In this document: positions 1-5,624 of the stretch, in pieces
Numbering within the stretch: the first letter of the stretch is position 1
Layout of the letters: every line of letters begins with the position of its first letter
NCBI GenBank assembly: GCA_904501945.1
Contig: CAJGCU010000119.1
Location: forward strand, 1 to 5,767
DNA: 5,767 nt
Reading direction: 5' to 3'
From: an uncultured Bacteroidaceae bacterium
GTDB taxonomy: Bacteria; Bacteroidota; Bacteroidia; Bacteroidales; Bacteroidaceae
The notes under the pieces: generated by a model
Databases searched by the model: none
The model's input: only the letters and a program-made list of their open reading frames with translations
What the model was told of the DNA's origin: nothing
Made by a program: the position numbers and the translations under genes

Positions 1-132
1 GATGTTCCAAAGTATTACACAAGTAAAAGGAATATAGATTTATTATCAGATAAGTATGTTCATGATTGTTATAAACCATTGAATAAGTGTAACAAGAGTG
101 ACCAAGAATCTATAGTGAAATTATTAGTGTAA
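1..132 (+). CDS. C-terminal end of an unrecognised protein (5' end outside the window)
   Basis: Frame 1 is open from the first base to a TAA at 130-132, giving 43 residues that start DVPKYYTSKRN and end ESIVKLLV. The piece is rich in Lys, Asn, Asp and Tyr, has two Cys and shows no motif I can name. Base composition is very AT-rich (15 G/C in the first 60 bases), like the minus-strand gene at 403-1536 and unlike the genes after 1995, so it probably belongs to the same accessory segment. A hairpin 38 bases after the stop is a plausible terminator for it, which supports the frame being real. The two genes converge, so they are not one operon. The frame could be chance in AT-rich DNA, but 43 codons without a stop followed by a hairpin favours a real gene end. 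No function can be assigned. Confidence 0.5.
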   Translation, partial: DVPKYYTSKRNIDLLSDKYVHDCYKPLNKCNKSDQESIVKLLV

Positions 133-169
133 TAAAGTTTTACTAGCACTATCTTATGGATTAACATAG

Positions 170-197
170 CAATAGCCTGCGGGAGTGCAGGCTATTG
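170..197 (+). terminator. Strong hairpin, probable terminator of the left-edge gene
   Basis: CAATAGCCTGC (170-180) and GCAGGCTATTG (187-197) are perfect 11-base arms around the loop GGGAGT, and a G-U pair (169/198) can extend the stem. It begins 38 bases after the TAA at 130-132. There is no long T run on either side, so it is not a textbook intrinsic terminator. A GC-rich stem of this kind right after a gene is common in Bacteroidetes. Because the arms are symmetrical it could also stop transcripts from the converging gene that ends at 403. Confidence 0.7.
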
Positions 198-402
198 TCG
201 TATTAAGGCTCAACTATAAAGTGTGGCAACGATACTGTTTCAAAAAGTGTGTCTCAATTAAGTTGTAAAAAATGCCCTGTGCCTCCGTGCTGAAGTGTCA
301 GTGCCTGACAAGTGTCGTAGATGTTTGGAAAGGCGATTTCGATATGACAGAAATATGTTTTTTGTAGTGTCTCGCAAAGCGACTCTTTATATCGAACTCA
401 CG
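198..402. other. Intergenic stretch without a convincing gene; possible decayed sequence
   Basis: About 200 bases separate the hairpin from the end of the minus-strand gene. Its base composition is more balanced than that of either flank. It contains a small perfect hairpin TGTCAG-TGC-CTGACA (296-310) and an 8-base inverted pair, TTCGATAT (338-345) and ATATCGAA (389-396). On the minus strand one frame is open from about 399 to 257 but has no ATG. After a single TGA it runs on, ending PHFIVEP before a TAA near 205. This could be an eroded coding remnant, but nothing in it is recognisable. I see no promoter of the TAnnTTTG type. Confidence 0.3.
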
Positions 403-1536
403 TTATTTATTCACATTAGATATTAGTTCATATATTACTTTACCTTCATCATATTTAGTAAATAGTATATTTATCTTTCTGGAAAAGAATTTTAGTTGAA
501 GTGTGCCTACATCAACCATTACAAACTTATTTGTATCATCTTCCCTAAATTCTAGTGTGCAATCAAAGCATTTTGGTGGTCCTATTGTTTTGGGATAACT
601 CTTACTACCTAAACAAAATTCAATGCTAGTATTTGTATATGAACCTATAATATCTTCATATCCGACAATAGTGAAATTTTTCTTAGTCATTAATAACAGA
701 TACCTATCATAGAAATGAATGGTGATAAATTCATTAAATAATGATTTCAATGGTTTGATGTTGGTTTTGAAGAACATTTTACCATTATTGGATAAAGATA
801 ACATTTCTTCAATCTTAATAGTTTTTCTGACAGTAAATTTTTTATCAATGCTTAGATATACATAGCCATCAAAAGTAGGCAGTGCGTCTTTTTGATTACA
901 AGGTAACTGTATAATAGGTTCTTTGTAATCGGTTCTAAACACATTAAATATATTCTTCTTGATTTTAAAAAGTTCTTGACGGGAATGCTCTATTATATCT
1001 CTGTATTTCTGTTCTTTTTCCGTGCCTACATTCTTATCTAGTAGATTTTGATAATGTTTCATCTTATTATGTAATTCTATAACTTTTGGTTTAGCCCTAT
1101 TATTTTTACTAACCGTATCAAAATAGTCTTTTCTTATCTTTCTGTATCTGGATTTATAGGCTCTAAACACAATATAATAAACAAAAAAATCATATTTGTT
1201 TTCAAGTTTTTCCAAAATGGTAGAAGCTTTATATATTACTATTAAAGCAATTAATCCATAAGAAAAAAATAGTAGCAGTAATCTTTCTATAAAATCAAAA
1301 CCGTATAATATATTCCAGATAAAAGGTGTTAGAAGTATAAATGGTAATAGTAGGATAAAAACAAGGATAACAACAAAAATTTCAGCGATTATTTCACCAC
1401 TATCTAAATCTTCATTTTTGGATGAAGAAAATAAAAGGAATGGTGCAAAGATTATCCCAGTAATTAAGCTACTTACTAGGTTTGTCATTTGCTTATCTAC
1501 TCTACTATCCCACGGATAATTTTTCCTTCTTCCCAT
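403..1536 (-). CDS. Uncharacterised membrane-anchored protein with a basic helical linker and a beta-rich C-terminal region
   Basis: The protein has 377 residues if it starts at the ATG at 1536 (MGRRKNYPWDS). A longer reading from a TTG at 1569 would begin inside the probable promoter, so I prefer the ATG. Hydrophobic segments lie at about 19-38, 50-79 (long, with internal prolines, possibly a re-entrant hairpin) and 83-104. A short acidic loop, KNEDLDSGE, separates the first two. After them comes a strongly basic helical stretch (about 125-200, RAYKSRYRKIRKDYF and onwards) that could be a coiled coil and is probably cytoplasmic. Residues about 205-377 look beta-rich. The pattern HFYDRYLLLMTKKNFTIVGYEDI (274-296, with a tyrosine-aspartate turn before strands) faintly resembles PH/GRAM-like folds; this is weak inference. 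I see no nuclease, kinase, NTPase or protease motif. Composition is very AT-rich (14 G/C in 1201-1260), unlike the right half, which suggests horizontal acquisition. It is a single gene with its own promoter. I do not recognise the family and assign no function. Confidence 0.8.
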   Translation of the reverse strand: MGRRKNYPWDSRVDKQMTNLVSSLITGIIFAPFLLFSSSKNEDLDSGEIIAEIFVVILVFILLLPFILLTPFIWNILYGFDFIERLLLLFFSYGLIALIVIYKASTILEKLENKYDFFVYYIVFRAYKSRYRKIRKDYFDTVSKNNRAKPKVIELHNKMKHYQNLLDKNVGTEKEQKYRDIIEHSRQELFKIKKNIFNVFRTDYKEPIIQLPCNQKDALPTFDGYVYLSIDKKFTVRKTIKIEEMLSLSNNGKMFFKTNIKPLKSLFNEFITIHFYDRYLLLMTKKNFTIVGYEDIIGSYTNTSIEFCLGSKSYPKTIGPPKCFDCTLEFREDDTNKFVMVDVGTLQLKFFSRKINILFTKYDEGKVIYELISNVNK

Positions 1537-1566
1537 TGTTATATTTTCGTTTCTTATTTCTAGATA

Positions 1567-1596
1567 CAAAGATCGTACAAAGTAATGAAACTACAA
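1567..1596 (-). promoter_or_regulatory. Probable Bacteroidetes-type promoter for the minus-strand membrane-protein gene
   Basis: Read on the minus strand, TTG (1596-1594) is followed by a 19-base spacer and then GATCTTTG (1574-1567), seven of eight positions of the Bacteroidetes -7 element TAnnTTTG. This puts transcription start near 1561, about 25 bases upstream of the ATG at 1536. That placement argues against the TTG at 1569 as the start codon. A second, weaker TACTTTG sits at 1585-1579 and is an alternative -7 element. The assignment rests on consensus match only. Confidence 0.5.
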
Positions 1597-1606
1597 AATA
1601 ATTTAA

Positions 1607-1753
1607 GGAAATACAAGTATTGAAGATGTCGTTCTTGATACAGAATCCTCTAATCTTCCTGTTTACAACCTGCAAGGTGTACGGATGAAGGATATGGATA
1701 ACCTCCCCAGCGGCATCTATATCCAAGGTGGCAAGAAATTCATAGTAAAATAA
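1607..1753 (+). pseudogene. C-terminal remnant of a secreted T9SS-type (sorting-domain) protein
   Basis: A plus-strand frame runs from just after a TAA (1604-1606) to the TAA at 1751-1753. It reads GNTSIEDVVLDTESSNLPVY, then NLQGVRMKDMDNLPSGIYIQ, then GGKKFIVK. The pattern VYNLQGVRM, LPSGIYI, GGKKFIVK is the hallmark end of type IX secretion cargo C-terminal domains in Prevotella and relatives: a tyrosine-asparagine-leucine strand, a Gly-Ile-Tyr strand, then a Lys-rich strand ending Val-Lys. There is no start codon or body upstream, because the sequence before 1607 is the promoter region of the oppositely oriented AT-rich gene. It is therefore a broken gene whose N-terminal part is missing, not a small protein. 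The terminator hairpin follows 6 bases after the stop. The parent enzyme or adhesin cannot be identified from the tail. Confidence 0.75.
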
Positions 1754-1758
1754 GACAA

Positions 1759-1788
1759 ATTACCCGTTGGCGATCGCCAGCGGGTAAT
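1759..1788 (+). terminator. Terminator hairpin behind the T9SS-cargo remnant
   Basis: ATTACCCG (1759-1766) pairs with CGGGTAAT (1781-1788). The inner bases 1767-1780 continue the stem with one G-U pair, so nearly the whole 30 bases fold back on themselves, leaving GATC as loop. The centre is the palindrome GGCGATCGCC. A T-rich stretch (TTATTTCTCAATTTTCTT) begins 3 bases later. Position and shape fit an intrinsic terminator that outlived the loss of the gene body. Confidence 0.8.
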
Positions 1789-1926
1789 GGTTATTTCTCA
1801 ATTTTCTTGAAACTTCAGCTTTTCCATAGGGGTTATTTTCAGAGGTGATAAAGTCTGGAACGTGATGCTATATACAGGGGAATAAATTCTGTGATTTTGT
1901 TTTTTCTTACTTTTCTATGGCATTTC

Positions 1927-1957
1927 TTGCCATTATCGGCAAAAACAGGTATCTTTG
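1927..1957 (+). promoter_or_regulatory. Bacteroidetes-type promoter for the methyltransferase gene
   Basis: TTG (1927-1929), a 20-base spacer, and TATCTTTG (1950-1957) match the Bacteroidetes primary-sigma consensus TTG / TAnnTTTG exactly at the defined positions. Transcription would start near 1963, leaving an untranslated leader of about 32 bases before the ATG at 1995. The -7 element lies between the two arms of a perfect inverted repeat (1931-1942 and 1979-1990), which may affect its use. Confidence 0.65.
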
Positions 1958-1990
1958 TCGTGAGGTTTCATCAGAAACTTGCCGATAATG
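1931..1990. repeat. Perfect 12-base inverted repeat enclosing the methyltransferase promoter's -7 element
   Basis: CATTATCGGCAA (1931-1942) and TTGCCGATAATG (1979-1990) are exact reverse complements separated by 36 bases. The left arm lies in the promoter spacer. The right arm lies in the transcribed leader and ends 4 bases before the ATG at 1995. Possible roles are a pair of operator half-sites on either side of the transcription start, or, in read-through RNA only, a stem next to the start codon. The loop is too short to resemble the well-known invertible promoters of Bacteroides. Confidence 0.75.
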
Positions 1991-1994
1991 CTGT

Positions 1995-3215
1995 ATGGAA
2001 TGGACTCCTGAATTACGTGATTTTATCCAGAAGCATATTGATGACGATACTTCTGACTTGCTGCTGGCGGCTCGGAAGTATCAAGGCATCAATGTGCCTT
2101 TGGCTGTAGAGCAGATTGAGGCTAGGAGGCGGTTGAAGGGGAAATTGCCTGCTTGGTACGGCAATCCTCATCTCATCATGGGCGGACGTGTGCCTGCAGA
2201 ACAGTGCAGTTCTGAAATGACGGCGCGTTTTAAGCGAAGCATTGTTGGGGGTGAAAGTCTTTGCGACATGACTGGGGGCATGGGGGTTGATTTCTGGTAT
2301 ATGTCGGAGGGAATGAAACGTGCTATCTATACGGAGCGGCAGCAGCATCTGTGTGAAGCGGCTATTCATAACTTCCAGATGTTGAAGGACGAATGTCATC
2401 CTGAGGCGGAAGTCCGATATGGCGATGGTCGAGAATTGCCCATTCCATCAGTGGATGTCATCTATCTTGACCCGGCCCGCCGTGCAGGCGATGGCAGCCG
2501 TGTGTATGCTATCGAGGATTGCGAACCGAATGTGGTGGAATGGCAGGATGAACTCTTGCTTCACGCTTCGACTGTGCTGGTGAAACTTTCTCCTATGGTA
2601 GATGTTTCGGATATGCTTCGAAAGCTGAAGGGAGTGACAGATGTGTACATTGTAGGTGTGCGGAACGAGTGCAAGGAGGTGCTGGTGAAGATGCAGAGAG
2701 GCACAGAATGCGAGCGATTGGATGTTGTGGTGCATTGTGTGGATTTCTTGGCTTCTGGCAAGATGGAATATGTGTTCAGTTTGTCTGATGAAATGACGGT
2801 ATCTCTGACGGATGGGGGAGTGAAGCGCTTTCTCTATGAGCCAGATGTCACGCTCATGAAAGCAGGCGCGTTTGGCAGTCTTTGTAGCCGTTATCCTGTG
2901 TGGCAACTGGATGTTGATACTCATCTGATGACTTCGGATGAACTGGTGGAGGATTTTCCTGGACGCATCTTTGAGGTGGCGGAACAGACTCCTTTTTCGT
3001 CGAAACTGCTCAAGCGGCTCAAGAAAGAACTGCCGCAAGCGAACATTGCCGCCCGCAACTTTCCTCTCACAGCTGATGAACTGCGGAAGAGGGCTGGCAT
3101 CAAAGATGGCGGCGAAGTCTATTTGTTTGGCGTGAAAGTGAAGAATCGGGGTGCTTTGTTGCTGATGTGCAGAAAAATAGTGCTGTTAGCAGGGACAAGC
3201 AGCGTTTCAATGTGA
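1995..3215 (+). CDS. THUMP-like, class I SAM-dependent methyltransferase (PG_1098-type)
   Basis: This 406-residue protein has a predicted Rossmann methyltransferase core. Motif I is LCDMTGGMGVDFWYM (89-103), where the glycine-rich loop binds S-adenosylmethionine. An acidic residue at E114 (YTER) would contact the ribose, and GDG (143-145) the adenine. Motif IV is VIYLDPARR (155-163), whose Asp-Pro-Ala-Arg-Arg is characteristic of this Bacteroidetes-centred group. The N-terminal 80 residues are helical, with RRRLKGKLPAWY typical of the family. The C-terminal part (about 270-390, with PFSSKLLKRLKKELPQANI and the end strand RGALLLMCRK) fits the ferredoxin-like and THUMP-like domains described for P. 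gingivalis PG_1098. That architecture suggests an RNA substrate, which is unproven. The start is firm: an in-frame TAA lies at 1986-1988 and this is the next ATG. The last 12 residues, after LLLMCRK, look like a variable tail. It has its own promoter. The gap to the U32 gene is 54 bases and contains another promoter, so linkage is loose. Confidence 0.9.
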   Translation: MEWTPELRDFIQKHIDDDTSDLLLAARKYQGINVPLAVEQIEARRRLKGKLPAWYGNPHLIMGGRVPAEQCSSEMTARFKRSIVGGESLCDMTGGMGVDFWYMSEGMKRAIYTERQQHLCEAAIHNFQMLKDECHPEAEVRYGDGRELPIPSVDVIYLDPARRAGDGSRVYAIEDCEPNVVEWQDELLLHASTVLVKLSPMVDVSDMLRKLKGVTDVYIVGVRNECKEVLVKMQRGTECERLDVVVHCVDFLASGKMEYVFSLSDEMTVSLTDGGVKRFLYEPDVTLMKAGAFGSLCSRYPVWQLDVDTHLMTSDELVEDFPGRIFEVAEQTPFSSKLLKRLKKELPQANIAARNFPLTADELRKRAGIKDGGEVYLFGVKVKNRGALLLMCRKIVLLAGTSSVSM

Positions 3216-3222
3216 AAAAATG

Positions 3223-3238
3223 CCAATTGTCCAATTGT
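3223..3238. repeat. Tandem CCAATTGT direct repeat at the U32 promoter
   Basis: CCAATTGT occurs twice back to back (3223-3230 and 3231-3238), each copy holding the palindrome CAATTG. The second copy supplies the TTG of the -33 element. It may be a simple low-complexity repeat, or a small regulator site overlapping the promoter. Two copies are not enough to decide. Confidence 0.6.
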
Positions 3239-3264
3239 CTATTATCAATAATTTCGTACCTTTG
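3235..3264 (+). promoter_or_regulatory. Bacteroidetes-type promoter for the U32 gene and ruvB
   Basis: TTG (3235-3237), a 19-base spacer and TACCTTTG (3257-3264) are a full match to the TTG / TAnnTTTG consensus. Only five bases separate the final G from the ATG at 3270, so transcription would start at or within a base or two of the start codon. The predicted message is leaderless or nearly so. Since ruvB follows the U32 gene by 5 bases with no other promoter visible, this promoter probably serves both. Confidence 0.75.
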
Positions 3265-3269
3265 TGCGC

Positions 3270-4526
3270 ATGAAACGTTCTGATTTTGAAATTATGGCTC
3301 CTGTCGGATGTCGCGAAAGTTTGGCGGCAGCCATTAAGGCAGGTGCAAACTCGATATATTTTGGTATTGGCAAACTGAATATGCGCAGCCACAGTGCCAA
3401 TGCGTTTACCATTGACGACTTGAAAGAGATTGCAGCTATCTGTCACGAGCATGGTGTGCAGTCTTATCTGACGGTCAACACGATTATCTATGGCGAGGAC
3501 ATCCCCACCATGCGCGAAATCATCGATGCCGCAAAGGAGGCGAAGATTTCGGCTGTGATTGCCAGCGATGTGGCGGTAATGACCTATTGTCGCGAAGTGG
3601 GGCAGGAGGTGCATCTGAGTACACAGCTCAACATCTCCAACATTGAAGCTTTGAAGTTCTATGCCCAGTTTGCCGATGTGGTGGTGCTGGCACGAGAACT
3701 CAATATGTGGCAGGTGCGTGACATCTATCAGCAGATTATTGAGCAGGATGTGCGAGGCCCTAAGGGTGAACTGATACGCATTGAGATGTTTTGTCACGGT
3801 GCTCTCTGTATGGCAATCAGTGGAAAATGCTACTTGTCATTGCAGAATGCGGGTCGGAGTGCTAATCGTGGCGAGTGCGTGCAGATTTGCCGACGTGGTT
3901 ATGAGGTGACCGACCTAGAAACTGGGCATCAGCTGAATATCGATAACAAGTATATCATGTCGCCGCGCGACTTGAAGACAATTCGTTTCATGGACGTGAT
4001 GATGAATGCTGGTGTGCGTGTGTTCAAGATTGAAGGCCGGGCGCGTGGTCCTGAGTATGTGCATACGGTGGTGAAAGCCTACGATGAGGCTATTACTTCT
4101 GTGCTTGAAGGACGTTTCACGGACACAGAAAAAGATGTGTGGGACGAACAGCTTTCTACTGTCTTCAACCGCGGCTTCTGGGATGGATATTATCAAGGTC
4201 AGAAACTGGGCGAATGGTGTGAAGTGTATGGCAGCAAGGCTACAGAAAAGAAAGTGTATGTGGGCAAGTGCATGAAGTACTTCTCCAAGATTGGAGTGGC
4301 AGAATTCCTTATCGAGAATGTTGACCTGCATGCAGGCGACAAGATTCTCATTACGGGAACGACTACGGGTGCGCTCATCCAGCCATGTGAAGAAATTCGT
4401 TTCGATTTGGAACCGGTGCAGACGGCCACAAAAGGACAGCATATCAGTATCAAGGTGAGCGAGCGAGTTCGTGTGAACGATAAGTTGTACGTGCTTCAGC
4501 CTGCCGATAGATTGACACAAAAATAG
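3270..4526 (+). CDS. U32 family protein (peptidase-U32 fold; TrhP/RlhA-like RNA hydroxylation protein)
   Basis: This 418-residue protein begins MKRSDFEIMAPVG, the usual U32 opening (E-x-M/L-A-P-x-G). The family signature is EMFCHGALCMAISGKCYLS (172-190), followed by NRGECVQICRRGYE (199-212). Cysteines 180, 187, 203 and 207 are the likely iron-sulfur ligands. Characterised members act as RNA or quinone hydroxylation factors rather than peptidases: E. coli TrhP (YegQ) makes 5-hydroxyuridine at tRNA position 34, RlhA modifies 23S rRNA, and UbiU/UbiV serve oxygen-independent ubiquinone synthesis. Length and the C-terminal beta region (about 325-415) fit the TrhP/RlhA group best, but the substrate cannot be read from sequence. 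A reading from a GTG at 3264 adds two residues but overlaps the -7 element, so I chose the ATG at 3270. ruvB begins 5 bases after the stop, implying cotranscription. Confidence 0.9.
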   Translation: MKRSDFEIMAPVGCRESLAAAIKAGANSIYFGIGKLNMRSHSANAFTIDDLKEIAAICHEHGVQSYLTVNTIIYGEDIPTMREIIDAAKEAKISAVIASDVAVMTYCREVGQEVHLSTQLNISNIEALKFYAQFADVVVLARELNMWQVRDIYQQIIEQDVRGPKGELIRIEMFCHGALCMAISGKCYLSLQNAGRSANRGECVQICRRGYEVTDLETGHQLNIDNKYIMSPRDLKTIRFMDVMMNAGVRVFKIEGRARGPEYVHTVVKAYDEAITSVLEGRFTDTEKDVWDEQLSTVFNRGFWDGYYQGQKLGEWCEVYGSKATEKKVYVGKCMKYFSKIGVAEFLIENVDLHAGDKILITGTTTGALIQPCEEIRFDLEPVQTATKGQHISIKVSERVRVNDKLYVLQPADRLTQK

Positions 4527-4531
4527 TTAAA

Positions 4532-5578
4532 ATGACAGACAACAATTTTGATATACGCGAACAGCGAAACAGCAAGGACAAAGACTTTGAGAACGCCCTC
4601 CGCCCCCTTCGTTTTGACGATTTCAGCGGGCAGAGCAAAGTGGTGGAGAATTTGTGTGTCTTTGTTGAGGCTGCTCGTTTCCGTGGTGAACCGCTTGACC
4701 ACACGTTGCTTCATGGCCCTCCTGGATTAGGAAAGACCACTCTCTCAAACATTATTGCCAACGAACTGGGAGTGGGGTTCAAGGTCACATCGGGTCCTGT
4801 GCTTGATAAGCCAGGCGATTTGGCGGGCATTCTCACGTCTTTGGAAGAAAACGATGTGCTATTCATTGATGAAATTCATCGTCTTTCTCCCATAGTAGAA
4901 GAGTATCTTTATTCCGCAATGGAAGACTATCGTATTGATATTATGATAGATAAAGGCCCTTCTGCTCGTTCTATCCAGATTGATTTGAGTCCTTTTACGC
5001 TGGTGGGTGCAACCACACGTAGCGGATTGCTCACAGCTCCTCTTCGTGCCCGTTTTGGCATTAACCTCCATCTGGAGTATTACGATGCTGATGTGTTGAC
5101 AAAGATTATCTTGCGTTCAGCCCATTTGCTGGGAGTGCCTTGCGAGTTCGATGCTGCTGCCGAGATAGCCAGCCGTTCACGCGGCACACCACGTATCGCC
5201 AATGCTCTTCTTCGTCGTGTGAGAGACTTTGCTCAGGTGAAAGGCAACGGCACCATCAATCTGCCCATTGCCCACATGGCGCTTGAGGCACTCAACATTG
5301 ACCGTTTCGGACTGGATGAGATTGACAATAAGATACTCACTACCATCATCGACAAGTTCAAGGGCGGTCCTGTTGGACTTGGCACGATAGCTACTGCCAT
5401 CGGTGAAGACACCGGAACTGTAGAGGAAGTGTACGAACCATTCCTTATCAAAGAAGGCTTCATCAAACGCACGCCTCGAGGACGCGAAGTGACAGAACTG
5501 GCTTATCGTCATCTGGGTCGCAGTCCATGGGTCAACCCTAATGACAAGAGCGGAATGGGAAATCTATTCGATGTGTAA
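4532..5578 (+). CDS. ruvB: Holliday junction branch-migration ATPase RuvB
   Basis: RuvB is the AAA+ motor that drives branch migration of Holliday junctions with RuvA, feeding RuvC for resolution. The 348-residue product has every landmark in order. The N-terminal LRPLRFDDFSGQ (23-34) is the usual RuvB opening. Walker A is GPPGLGKTT (62-70) and Walker B is LFIDEIH (110-116). Sensor 1 lies in VGATTR (158-163), the arginine-finger region in LRARFG (171-176), and sensor 2 in RGTPRIANALLRR (217-229). The C-terminal winged-helix DNA-binding part includes GGPVGLGTIA (278-287) and EPFLIKEGFIKRTPRGR (302-318). The length is close to the family norm (336 in E. coli), and the short extra C-terminal tail is common in Bacteroidetes. 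ruvA and ruvC are not adjacent here. The start follows the U32 stop by 5 bases, so the two genes probably share a transcript. Confidence 0.98.
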   Translation: MTDNNFDIREQRNSKDKDFENALRPLRFDDFSGQSKVVENLCVFVEAARFRGEPLDHTLLHGPPGLGKTTLSNIIANELGVGFKVTSGPVLDKPGDLAGILTSLEENDVLFIDEIHRLSPIVEEYLYSAMEDYRIDIMIDKGPSARSIQIDLSPFTLVGATTRSGLLTAPLRARFGINLHLEYYDADVLTKIILRSAHLLGVPCEFDAAAEIASRSRGTPRIANALLRRVRDFAQVKGNGTINLPIAHMALEALNIDRFGLDEIDNKILTTIIDKFKGGPVGLGTIATAIGEDTGTVEEVYEPFLIKEGFIKRTPRGREVTELAYRHLGRSPWVNPNDKSGMGNLFDV

Positions 5579-5624
5579 ATGAAAAAAACAAAATAAAACA
5601 AATCATATCAATTTTTACTAACTG

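Noticed and set aside
246..262. AGTGTGTCTCAATTAAG, resembling an insertion-sequence end
   Set aside because: There is no matching inverted copy elsewhere in the window, no target duplication and no transposase, so an element boundary cannot be supported.
1505..1726. 73-residue minus-strand frame overlapping the start of the membrane-protein gene and the T9SS tail
   Set aside because: It lies antisense to the recognisable T9SS tail and overlaps the membrane-protein promoter. It shows no protein-like features and is best explained as a shadow.
1807..1905. Short minus-strand frame ending TPMEKLKFQEN
   Set aside because: About 35 codons bounded by stops, with a late ATG and no recognisable motif. 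Not enough to call a gene or a remnant.
1931..1990. Invertible (phase-variable) promoter
   Set aside because: Arms of 12 bases around a 36-base loop are far smaller than known Bacteroides invertible promoters, and no invertase gene is in the window.
1988..2011. Seven-codon frame (ATG CTG TAT ... TGA) overlapping the methyltransferase start
   Set aside because: It could be a leader peptide, but it has no regulatory residues or attenuator structure. Short out-of-frame frames are expected by chance.
1891..2109. 72-residue plus-strand frame beginning MILFFLTFLWHFLPL, looking like a signal peptide
   Set aside because: It overlaps the methyltransferase promoter and the first 115 bases of that gene in another frame. 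The hydrophobic start comes from T-rich intergenic DNA.
5579..5596. Five-codon frame MKKTK directly after ruvB
   Set aside because: Too short, and made of A-rich intergenic sequence. The real start with a signal peptide is at 5625.
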